This document shows, piece by piece, positions 1-5,252 of a stretch of 5,252 bases of DNA; positions within the stretch are counted from its first letter, which is position 1; the number at the start of each line of letters is the position of its first letter. The stretch comes from Nostocaceae cyanobacterium CSSed10_463m. GTDB lineage: Bacteria; Cyanobacteriota; Cyanobacteriia; Cyanobacteriales; Nostocaceae. The notes beneath the pieces are model-generated. The model saw only the letters and a program-made list of their open reading frames with translations, had not been told where the DNA came from and searched no databases. Both the position numbers and the translations under genes were made by a program. The stretch spans positions 1-5,252 of the forward strand of contig PWQB01000433.1 of NCBI GenBank assembly GCA_003556955.1, in the 5' to 3' direction.

Positions 1-1
1 C

Positions 2-403
2 GTAGATATCGCTGAATCCTTTTCAGACAAAATGTATGGCGAATTACAGTCTGCACTAGATCAGTTAAGAACGTCCAAAGACGAAGTAGACAATGCTGTC
101 TATAACGTAGGAGAAGGTAGACCAGTAGACTCTGTTAGCGATCTTGATATGGACGACGGAGACATTGATGATAGTGATGCAGACGTTGATGATCCATTTG
201 GCGATGAAGTCCCTGAGCCAACTGAACCAGAGGACGATTTTGAAATCGACAATGTTGGTGACGATGATGAACCATTGGGCAGGGCAACAAAAGAAAGCAA
301 GCAACGGAAGGTTAAAAGGCTTGCTGAAGAGATTAGAAGGTTAGAGACAAAAATTAAAGAGGCTAAAGGTAAAAGAGTAGTTTCTGAAAAAAAAAGATCC
401 TAA
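2..403 (+). CDS. C-terminal part of an acidic phage protein of unknown function (5' partial)
   Basis: The frame is open to the left edge of the window. The first ATG (32) has no Shine-Dalgarno before it, and the codons in front of it read as ordinary protein (VDIAESFSDK), so the true start is almost certainly upstream. 133 residues are visible. Residues 1-40 look helical. Residues 47-91 are a strongly acidic linker rich in Asp, with Glu and Pro. An LGRATKES motif follows, then a charged Lys/Arg/Glu helix at about 97-125 that is likely a coiled coil. I have an impression that marine T4-like phages carry proteins of this build (helical part, acidic linker, 'PLGRA.KES', basic helix), but I cannot name a function; a core or head-associated role is only a guess. 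The stop (401-403) lies six bases after a nine-A run, and the -1 frame continues open for 108 codons, so the protein may really be longer. Confidence 0.72.
   Translation, partial: VDIAESFSDKMYGELQSALDQLRTSKDEVDNAVYNVGEGRPVDSVSDLDMDDGDIDDSDADVDDPFGDEVPEPTEPEDDFEIDNVGDDDEPLGRATKESKQRKVKRLAEEIRRLETKIKEAKGKRVVSEKKRS
387..395 (+). other. Nine-A run, candidate -1 frameshift (slippery) site
   Basis: The upstream gene reads GAA AAA AAA AGA TCC TAA here, so A AAA AAA (388-394) fits the X XXY YYZ pattern of -1 slippage. A -1 slip would bypass the stop at 401 and continue as KILNQSSEYKDD in the frame of the downstream ORF, ending at 720. An AAAGG (365-369) lies 18 bases upstream, farther than the usual Shine-Dalgarno stimulator distance. 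Only a weak 5-bp AAAGC/GCTTT stem (407-411 with 439-443) is visible downstream. The run is equally a typical place for polymerase slippage or a sequencing or assembly indel. Confidence 0.35.
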
Positions 404-477
404 ACCAAAGCTCTGAGTATAAAGATGACATAACAGTTGCTTTAGACGATTTATTATTTTCAGCTAAAGCGTCTGGA

Positions 478-720
478 ATGGACACAATAGAAACAGACAC
501 AGTAGTCTCACAGTTAAATGACATAGGGCATTCAGTAACATCAGATAGCTTGTTAAACATGCTCAACGGTCATGAAATGGTGCAGACTGCGACGAAACAT
601 AAAATTGATCTTGCAGCGTCAAGTACACCATCAGCTAGTGGCGGCGAGGACGCGCAAGAGAGAAACAGAGAAGTTGTGAGGCAACTTGCTAAAAAACAAA
701 TTGAGCGTGGTATAGAATGA
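478..720 (+). CDS. Small hypothetical protein, possibly the continuation of the preceding gene
   Basis: From the only ATG it is 80 residues. I do not recognise it with confidence. Residues 1-30 look like a small helical domain, followed by a Ser/Ala/Gly-rich linker (about 47-57) and a charged C-terminal helix (about 58-80). The start is doubtful: there is no Shine-Dalgarno before 478. The frame is open back to 388, and the 26 codons before the ATG read like part of the same fold, with an amphipathic stretch (DDITVALDDLLFSAKASG). Three readings fit: a separate gene with an unusual start, the 3' half of the upstream gene joined by a -1 shift at 387-395, or a gene split by an indel. The stop overlaps the next start as ATGA (717-720), which suggests translational coupling to the structural gene downstream. 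Confidence 0.6.
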   Translation: MDTIETDTVVSQLNDIGHSVTSDSLLNMLNGHEMVQTATKHKIDLAASSTPSASGGEDAQERNREVVRQLAKKQIERGIE

Positions 721-1811
721 GTACATTACTAAGTGCAGAACATGCTAGGATTAAAGCTGGTAATGATAGACTAGTCTTAGCTGAGATCTGTGCCATTCAA
801 GACAAAATTTTTGATGCTATTGATGATAATAAGCTGAGTGTTATTATTAATGATAGTACCCCTTTCACCGCACTTAATCCAATAAATAATGCAATTCTTA
901 CTGCCGGCGGCGAGGACTATTTTCCAATACCAGCTGAGGTGGAAATTGATCATGATACAGGCGTGGGTGCTGAGTTAACCGCTGATGTTGATAATGATGG
1001 TGCTATTACTGGACTTAATATATCACAATCAGGAACAGGGTATGATATAGCATTTATAGACGCTACTCAAGCAGGCAATGGTGATGCAGATATTGATATC
1101 GACATTGATAATAATTCTTTAATTGAAGGATCGTTGGCAGATTTAATTATTAATCCTGGCACAGGATACACAATCGGCGATGCTTTAGACGTAATACACT
1201 CAACTGGTTCCGGTGCTATTATAGAAGTCACTGAAGTCGGATCTAATGGTGAAATCTTAGATGCTGAGGTCATTGATGGTGGTTCTGGTTACAGTGATGA
1301 ACAAGCTTCTATTTCAATTACTCACCCATATGGTACTGGGTTTAGTGGTTTAGTGGTAGTACAAGACGCTGCTCAGGGTGGTGGAGTTGAGGAAATAGTT
1401 ATACTAGAAGGCGGCGCAGGATACAACGATGTTTTTCCTACTGTTGAAATAACAGATAATACTGGACAAAATGCGTCTGTACTTGTTACGGATATTGATG
1501 AAACCACCGGTGAAATTTTAGAGATCGAATTAATTGATGGCGGTTTTGGGTACACTGATCCTTCTGCTGAAGTAATAGCAGCAAGTGGATCTTCTGGTCA
1601 AGGCGCTACAGTGGACCTTGAAGTAGATGAAAGCGAGTTTGGTTTTATTAGTGCAAAATATCAAGCCGTGTCGTGTACGCAAGAAATTAATCGAGAAATA
1701 AGAAGACAACTTGACGAAGTAATAAAGTATTTTCAATCTTGTGGATATGAAATAACCACACAAGTAAACCCAGACACTGGAATAACACTCCAGTGGAAGA
1801 TTGTCTGGTAA
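717..1811 (+). CDS. Virion structural protein with six GG-x-GY beta repeats
   Basis: 364 residues, starting at an ATG that overlaps the previous stop by four bases. There are three parts. Residues 1-58 form a helical N-terminus ending in a short strand (VIINDSTPFT). Residues 60-304 hold six units of 41-44 residues, each with a G-x-GY or GG-x-GY turn; the conserved Tyr are 68, 109, 151, 192, 236 and 279. Residues 308-364 form a C-terminal helix-strand segment (DEVIKYFQSCGYEI, then LQWKIVW). The two ends resemble a short virion protein of marine T4-like phages as I remember it, with the repeats between them. Repeats of the type 'GG.GY...P.V.I' are common in phage structural proteins and presumably fold as stacked beta hairpins on the virion surface. 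There is no signal peptide or membrane segment. A role in neck, tail or decoration is inferred; the exact location is unknown. Confidence 0.7.
   Translation: MSTLLSAEHARIKAGNDRLVLAEICAIQDKIFDAIDDNKLSVIINDSTPFTALNPINNAILTAGGEDYFPIPAEVEIDHDTGVGAELTADVDNDGAITGLNISQSGTGYDIAFIDATQAGNGDADIDIDIDNNSLIEGSLADLIINPGTGYTIGDALDVIHSTGSGAIIEVTEVGSNGEILDAEVIDGGSGYSDEQASISITHPYGTGFSGLVVVQDAAQGGGVEEIVILEGGAGYNDVFPTVEITDNTGQNASVLVTDIDETTGEILEIELIDGGFGYTDPSAEVIAASGSSGQGATVDLEVDESEFGFISAKYQAVSCTQEINREIRRQLDEVIKYFQSCGYEITTQVNPDTGITLQWKIVW
894..1628 (+). repeat. Six degenerate tandem repeats of about 126 bases coding for GG-x-GY units
   Basis: Approximate units are 894-1016, 1017-1142, 1143-1265, 1266-1397, 1398-1526 and 1527-1628 (last one short). 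The protein consensus is roughly: Gly-Ala, two short strands around a D/N-G-x-I turn, then [IV]xxGGxGY and a strand ending in V/I-x-I. The Tyr-to-Tyr spacing is 41, 42, 41, 44 and 43 residues. The first unit is the most degenerate (GGEDY instead of GGxGY). The units differ clearly at the DNA level, even in codons for the shared GG-x-GY, so they are old duplications and not a recent expansion. Confidence 0.75.
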
Positions 1812-1843
1812 TACACACATAAAAATTAACAAGGACGTTATAC

Positions 1844-2506
1844 ATGAAGGTGACCACGCCTTATAATTACCCTGCCTTAAAAAGAACTAATCATAACGGA
1901 AAAAGACACTATGTCGCGGAAGGTAAAAAATTACCATCCGTTACTACTATTCTTGATTGTTGTACCGACAAATCATTTTTATACGAGTGGCGAGAACGTG
2001 TAGGAAAAGAAGAAGCTGATAAAATTACAAATAGGTCAGCCAATGTTGGTAGCAAGCTACACAAAATAATAGAAGATTATATTGTAGAAGGAAAGAAGCC
2101 TAAGGGAAACCCCCTGTCGGTTATGATGGCATCGGCAATTATAAATAAAGGATTGAAAAAGATAGATGAGGTTTGGGGTTGTGAAGTTGCTTTGTATTAT
2201 CCAGGCCTATATGCCGGTACCGCAGACATGGTAGCAGTGCATAATGGCGATGCTGCTATAGTTGATTTTAAAAATGCAAAAAGTTTTAAAAAAGAAGAAT
2301 GGATTGAAAGTTATTTTTGCCAATTAGTAGCATACGCTCACGCTCATAATCAAATATTCAATACTAATATTAATAAAGGCGTGATTATGCTAGCTACTCA
2401 CGACGGACAGTATCAAGAGTTTATTTTAGAAGGCGATAAGTTTGAACAGTTTTCTGTAAAATGGGCTAAGTTCGTTGAAGAGTATTTTGACCATTTTAAT
2501 AGATAA
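1844..2506 (+). CDS. PD-(D/E)XK exonuclease, RecB/MGME1-like
   Basis: 220 residues, with an AAGGA (1831-1835) eight bases before the ATG. The motifs fit the RecB/Cas4-like nuclease fold, in the form seen in mitochondrial MGME1 and in marine T4-like phage exonucleases. LPSVTTIL (30-37) is the N-terminal motif. GSKLHKIIE (69-77) carries the metal-site His73. Next come E114 on a strand (GCEVALYYPG), GTADMV (125-130) with metal ligand D128, VDFK (140-143) with D141 and catalytic K143, and QLVAYAHAHN (160-169), the motif III Gln/Tyr helix. All expected catalytic residues are present, so it should be active. The expected role is cleavage of single-stranded DNA or DNA ends during replication, recombination or host DNA breakdown; polarity and substrate cannot be read from sequence. 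It sits between two structural genes with its own ribosome binding site. Confidence 0.85.
   Translation: MKVTTPYNYPALKRTNHNGKRHYVAEGKKLPSVTTILDCCTDKSFLYEWRERVGKEEADKITNRSANVGSKLHKIIEDYIVEGKKPKGNPLSVMMASAIINKGLKKIDEVWGCEVALYYPGLYAGTADMVAVHNGDAAIVDFKNAKSFKKEEWIESYFCQLVAYAHAHNQIFNTNINKGVIMLATHDGQYQEFILEGDKFEQFSVKWAKFVEEYFDHFNR
2140..2147 (+). promoter_or_regulatory. Exact match to the T4 late promoter octamer, inside the exonuclease gene
   Basis: The bases are TATAAATA, identical to the T4 late -10 element recognised by the gp55 sigma factor with gp33 and gp45. It is on the coding strand, about 390 bases upstream of the next start (2539). Because the DNA is A+T-rich and the site lies inside a gene, a chance match is quite possible. 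Confidence 0.2.
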
Positions 2507-2509
2507 ATA
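2502..2509 (+). promoter_or_regulatory. Possible late promoter (GATAAATA) for the downstream structural gene
   Basis: GATAAATA differs from the T4 late octamer only in its first base and overlaps the exonuclease stop codon. The start at 2539 is 29 bases downstream. A transcript beginning several bases after the element would still include the Shine-Dalgarno at 2526-2533. The position fits a switch from a replication gene to late expression of a virion gene. The assignment is from motif and position only. Confidence 0.35.
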
Positions 2510-2525
2510 ATATAAAATGTATACG

Positions 2526-2533
2526 AAAAGAGG
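2526..2533 (+). promoter_or_regulatory. Ribosome binding site of the tail-fibre-type gene
   Basis: AAAAGAGG ends five bases before the ATG at 2539, which supports that start. It lies in the short gap after the exonuclease gene. Confidence 0.6.
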
Positions 2534-2538
2534 CTAAC

Positions 2539-3549
2539 ATGGATCCAACAGATTTAGTAGTATCAAGAGTTCAAGTCAGGCGCGGTAAAAGATATAGATT
2601 ACCACAGCCACTAAAAGAGGGCGAATTCGGCTTTGCTGAAGATACTGAACAGGTATTTATTGGCGGTAACCCAAACGAGGGAGACCCAGGTGTTGAGATA
2701 TTTACAGGAATTGTTAACGGTGTCCAGCAGTTACAGAATGTCTTAGATAATAATTTAATTAAGATTTATTTAGAGGCTGGTTTCGATGAAGATAACTTTT
2801 TTGAATTTCAATCAATCGTTAGTGCGGACAATAATGTTTCTTGGGATGGTAGTTTAGTTATATTTGTTTCTATACCCGATGGTGAAGAATCTGCAATTAT
2901 AAGTAACTTAAACACTTATAATACTGAAAACCCAGGCAAGATTGACATGGATGAATCCACTGACTCAGGTACGGAGTTTCAATTATCTGACATTGGTGTT
3001 GATTTACAAATTATAAATGATTCGTTAATTCAATTGGACAGTCATGAGCAAGCATTTTCTGTAGCTAAAGTTATCAATTTTCTTGTGCCAATTGGACTAG
3101 TTACTAGTACGCTTAACATAGAAGTCACTGCCCCTAAGAACAAACAGCCTATTTTAGATGCGCTATACAACAACCCAAAAGAGTTCACCCTTCCACCAAA
3201 CGCATCGTATCCAGACTTTGAACCATTAACAAATAATGGATTAGAGTTTGATATAACTAAATCCGATTCTGTAATTTTAGATTTTTCCGTAACTGCAGAA
3301 AGCGGCTCAGAGAATCACCGAACAGTGGGATCAATGACTATTGTTGGCTCTACCGCGCAAGGTGATGCTACGTTAAGTGAAGATGCTGTTGTGTTAGAAG
3401 ATGGCACGTCTGGAACAATTGATTTCACTGCTGAATACTCACCCACTGGCGGTAGTGGTGGTGGGAAAATCATAGTCAAATACCGTCATGATTTTAATAA
3501 CGACGCTGAACTCAGAATAGTAAACATGAGACGTTGGAGAAGTTTCTAA
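2539..3549 (+). CDS. Virion structural protein with tail-fibre-type N-terminal domain
   Basis: 336 residues. Residues 9-44 (VQVRRG, then LKEGEFGFAEDTEQVFIGG) match the short N-terminal motif of many phage tail-fibre and receptor-binding proteins, as in the major tropism determinant N-terminal family: 'I.IRRG ... L..GE.g...dt..lyiGdg'. Residues 45-234 are a mixed alpha/beta region that I do not recognise. Residues 235-336 look all-beta, with alternating hydrophobic strands, a Gly/Ser turn (PTGGSGGG) and a basic, aromatic end (RRWRSF), as in carboxy-terminal sandwich domains of phage surface proteins. There is no signal peptide or membrane helix. The likely role is a tail or fibre component or a surface-exposed virion protein; receptor binding is inferred and not shown. 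The stop is two bases before the next ATG, so the two are probably co-translated. Confidence 0.7.
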   Translation: MDPTDLVVSRVQVRRGKRYRLPQPLKEGEFGFAEDTEQVFIGGNPNEGDPGVEIFTGIVNGVQQLQNVLDNNLIKIYLEAGFDEDNFFEFQSIVSADNNVSWDGSLVIFVSIPDGEESAIISNLNTYNTENPGKIDMDESTDSGTEFQLSDIGVDLQIINDSLIQLDSHEQAFSVAKVINFLVPIGLVTSTLNIEVTAPKNKQPILDALYNNPKEFTLPPNASYPDFEPLTNNGLEFDITKSDSVILDFSVTAESGSENHRTVGSMTIVGSTAQGDATLSEDAVVLEDGTSGTIDFTAEYSPTGGSGGGKIIVKYRHDFNNDAELRIVNMRRWRSF

Positions 3550-3551
3550 TC

Positions 3552-3992
3552 ATGGCTGATTGGAATAATCTTACAGCAGAACAAAGATATCACGAGTGGG
3601 CAAATTTTAGAAAAAGTATTCAAGGTCTAGAAAAAACTGAAGCCATAGATAAAGTGGCTAAATACTGGGCAAATGCGCCAATTGGTACTAGGTCTTTAGA
3701 CTTTTATGATTCAGATAGTTGGCCCACGCCGTGGGAGATTTTAAATCAAGGAAGTTTTTGTGAAAATTCAATTAGCTTATTGATTTACTATACAATAAAA
3801 TTATCTGATTTTGAAACTAATATAAGAATAATTTTAATAGATGATGGCTCAGATAGGCTTATCGTTCCTATAGTCGAAGATAAGTATGTTTTAAATTATG
3901 AACTCGGCGAGATAAGTATCTGGCACAACATAAGAGACACAGTGAAAGTGATAGACCGATTCTTTGATAATGACATTCGTCAAGTAAGTTAA
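3552..3992 (+). CDS. Conserved-looking hypothetical phage protein, 146 residues
   Basis: I chose ATG 3552, two bases after the previous stop, because GGAGAAG (3536-3542) precedes it; a TTG at 3534 would add six residues but places this element inside the gene. An N-terminal helical part (4-41) is rich in Trp and Tyr (W4, W16, Y38, W39). A distinctive core follows: DSDSWPTPWEIL (53-64), then GSFCENSISLLIYYTI (67-82) with a single Cys70 at the head of a hydrophobic helix, then strands IRIILIDD (91-98) and RLIVPIVEDKYVLNY (102-116). The order Cys on a helix, strand, strand with an acidic turn recalls transglutaminase/papain-like folds, but the expected His is replaced by a non-His residue and the Asp by Asn, so a catalytic role is doubtful. 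The helix at 71-82 is too short and polar to be a clear membrane segment. Function unknown; the position between virion genes and nrdJ gives little help. Confidence 0.7.
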   Translation: MADWNNLTAEQRYHEWANFRKSIQGLEKTEAIDKVAKYWANAPIGTRSLDFYDSDSWPTPWEILNQGSFCENSISLLIYYTIKLSDFETNIRIILIDDGSDRLIVPIVEDKYVLNYELGEISIWHNIRDTVKVIDRFFDNDIRQVS

Positions 3993-3999
3993 AAGAAAA

Positions 4000-4018
4000 A
4001 CGTGATTAGCAGTCACGT
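4000..4018 (+). other. Hairpin in the gap upstream of nrdJ
   Basis: ACGTGA (4000-4005) and TCACGT (4013-4018) form a perfect six-base-pair inverted repeat around a seven-base loop, starting eight bases after the stop at 3990-3992. No T-run follows, so it is not a standard intrinsic terminator. It could mark an mRNA 3' end, a processing site or a protein binding site. The rest of the 75-base gap holds a short direct repeat CGGTTC (4019-4024 and 4036-4041) and the nrdJ ribosome binding site. Confidence 0.45.
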
Positions 4019-4056
4019 CGGTTCCTTCACCTTCGCGGTTCAAGAATAATAAAAAC

Positions 4057-4062
4057 AGGAGG
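4057..4062 (+). promoter_or_regulatory. Strong ribosome binding site of nrdJ
   Basis: A perfect AGGAGG lies five bases before the ATG at 4068. It is the best Shine-Dalgarno in the window and fixes the nrdJ start, suggesting high translation of the reductase. Confidence 0.8.
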
Positions 4063-4067
4063 AATAA

Positions 4068-5252
4068 ATGCAATATTTACCAACAGAGTATCAGAATTTT
4101 ATCTTTTTATCAAGATATTCAAGATTTGATTGGGAAAAGGGGCGAAGAGAGAAATGGCCCGAGACAGTGGGGCGGTATTTTGATTTTTTTGAAAGATATA
4201 TAGAAGAAAAATTTCCTTCTGTATCAAACATGTATAAAAAGGAAAGAAATAGATTAGAAGACGGTGTTTTAGGTCTAAAAAGCATGCCTTCAATGAGAGC
4301 TTTGATGACCGCAGGACCTGCTTTAGAAAGGGACGCAGTTGCAGGTTACAATTGTAGTTTTGTTGCAATTTCAAATATAAGAGATTTTGATGAAATCTTG
4401 TACATTTTAATGTGTGGTACTGGTGTTGGATTTAGTGTTGAAAGACAACATGTTAGTGAATTGCCAGAAGTTGCTGAGGAATTCCATAAGACAGACACTA
4501 CTATTGAGGTTCCTGATTCTAAAATCGGTTGGGCGAGTTCTTTTAGAGAACTTCTATCGTTACTTTGGGTTGGTAAGATACCAAGATGGGATTTAAGTAA
4601 GCTCCGCCCAGCAGGCGCCCCGCTAAAAACTTTTGGTGGAAGATCCAGTGGACCAGAGCCTCTTAATGACCTTTTTGAGTTTACTGTCAATTTAATGACA
4701 AAAGCCGCCGGTAGGAAATTGTCGTCTGTGGAATGTCATGATCTAGTTTGTAAGATTGCTGATATCGTGGTTGTTGGTGGTGTGCGTAGATCTGCCCTGT
4801 TGTCCGGATCCAACCTATCTGATGATAGAATGAGAAATGCAAAAAGTGGGCAGTGGTGGATTGACAATTCACAAAGAGCGTTGGCTAACAATTCAGCAGT
4901 TTACACTGAAAAGCCAGAGTTTGAAATTTTTATGAACGAGTGGCTTTCGTTATATGAAAGCAAGTCAGGCGAACGCGGTATTTTTTCTCGATGGGGTGCT
5001 AAAAAGCATCTTGAGAAATTTGGAAGAAGAGATACCAATCATGATTTTTTAACTAATCCTTGCGGCGAGATTCTTCTAAGGGATAAACAGTTCTGTAATT
5101 TGACAGAAGTGGTTATTAGACCAAATGATACTATTGATGAAATTAAAGAGAAAGTTGAGCTTGCAACAATAATGGGTACACTACAATCTACATTAACTGA
5201 ATTTCGTTATCTTAGGAAAAAGTGGAAAAATAATTGCGAAGAAGAAAGGCTA
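4068..5252 (+). CDS. nrdJ: Adenosylcobalamin-dependent (class II) ribonucleotide reductase, 3' partial
   Basis: 395 codons are visible and the frame is open at the right edge. The protein reduces ribonucleotides to deoxyribonucleotides, using a thiyl radical generated from coenzyme B12. It resembles the monomeric type (Lactobacillus leichmannii RTPR). YNCSF gives the first redox Cys (C96, matching C119 of RTPR). NPCGEI gives N330, the radical Cys C332 and E334 (matching N406, C408, E410). FCNL gives the second redox Cys C343 (matching C419), with the same 11-residue spacing from the radical Cys. Further family motifs are LMCGTGVGFSVER (114-126), GGVRRSA (237-243), RALANNSAVY (270-279), SGERGIFSR (300-308) and NCEEERL (389-395). 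From C96 to C332 is 236 residues against 289 in RTPR, so this stretch is about 50 residues shorter. The C-terminal B12 region and the shuttle Cys pair lie beyond the window. Expected role: dNTP supply for phage replication. Confidence 0.93.
   Translation, partial: MQYLPTEYQNFIFLSRYSRFDWEKGRREKWPETVGRYFDFFERYIEEKFPSVSNMYKKERNRLEDGVLGLKSMPSMRALMTAGPALERDAVAGYNCSFVAISNIRDFDEILYILMCGTGVGFSVERQHVSELPEVAEEFHKTDTTIEVPDSKIGWASSFRELLSLLWVGKIPRWDLSKLRPAGAPLKTFGGRSSGPEPLNDLFEFTVNLMTKAAGRKLSSVECHDLVCKIADIVVVGGVRRSALLSGSNLSDDRMRNAKSGQWWIDNSQRALANNSAVYTEKPEFEIFMNEWLSLYESKSGERGIFSRWGAKKHLEKFGRRDTNHDFLTNPCGEILLRDKQFCNLTEVVIRPNDTIDEIKEKVELATIMGTLQSTLTEFRYLRKKWKNNCEEERL

Noticed and set aside
881..888. AATAAATA as a late promoter.
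   Set aside because: It lies deep inside the repeat-protein gene with no gene start near downstream; expected by chance in A+T-rich DNA.
1067..1832. Minus-strand ORFs opposite the repeat protein.
   Set aside because: Their Ser/Pro-rich or Cys/Tyr-rich composition is what the complement of a Gly/Asp-rich repeat gene yields; no start signals.
3534..3551. TTG start six codons upstream for the 146-residue protein.
   Set aside because: The ATG at 3552 has GGAGAAG before it and follows the previous stop by two bases; the TTG has no Shine-Dalgarno.
4019..4045. tRNA-like GGTTCAAG in the gap before nrdJ.
   Set aside because: It resembles a T-loop, but no matching T stem, D arm or acceptor stem can be formed around it.
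4022..4050. Sigma70-like promoter with AATAAT as -10.
   Set aside because: No acceptable -35 element at 16-18 bases, and transcription would begin inside the Shine-Dalgarno.
4099..4872. Several minus-strand ORFs of 60-114 residues opposite the right end of the window.
   Set aside because: They lie antisense to nrdJ, whose + strand frame is open throughout and carries all family motifs; they have no recognisable domains.
1..5252. CRISPR array, insertion sequence, toxin-antitoxin or defence system.
   Set aside because: No spaced identical repeats, no terminal inverted repeats with a transposase, and no recognisable toxin, antitoxin or defence domains were seen.

Overview
The window looks like part of the genome of a tailed double-stranded DNA phage, most likely a marine T4-like myovirus of the cyanophage/pelagiphage kind. 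The DNA is A+T-rich (judged by eye, not computed). All genes lie on the + strand, packed with gaps or overlaps of a few to about 75 bases. The content mixes virion-type proteins (a GG-x-GY repeat protein and a protein with a tail-fibre-type N-terminus) with DNA and nucleotide metabolism (a RecB/MGME1-like exonuclease and a B12-dependent ribonucleotide reductase). This assignment rests on remembered family resemblance, not on a database search. The host cannot be named from the window.

Layout. Bases 2-403 are the 3' end of an acidic, coiled-coil-ended protein whose start is upstream. It ends just after a run of nine A residues. A small ORF in the -1 frame follows, ending at 720. Its reading frame is open back to the A-run and it has no convincing ribosome binding site, so the two may form one product by frameshifting, or the A-run may hold a sequence error. 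Bases 717-1811 (4-base ATGA overlap) encode a structural protein with six GG-x-GY repeats between conserved-looking ends. Bases 1844-2506 encode the exonuclease. Bases 2539-3549 encode a second structural protein, possibly served by a T4-type late promoter overlapping the end of the exonuclease gene. Bases 3552-3992 encode an unrecognised 146-residue protein. A 75-base gap with a hairpin and a strong Shine-Dalgarno leads into nrdJ at 4068, which runs off the window.

Functionally, the structural proteins would act late in virion assembly. The nuclease and reductase would support replication: the nuclease by processing or degrading DNA ends, the reductase by making deoxynucleotides. I do not see evidence of a wholly new defence or mobile system. 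The features most worth a second look are the possible frameshift, the repeat cassette, the unknown 146-residue protein and the compact NrdJ.
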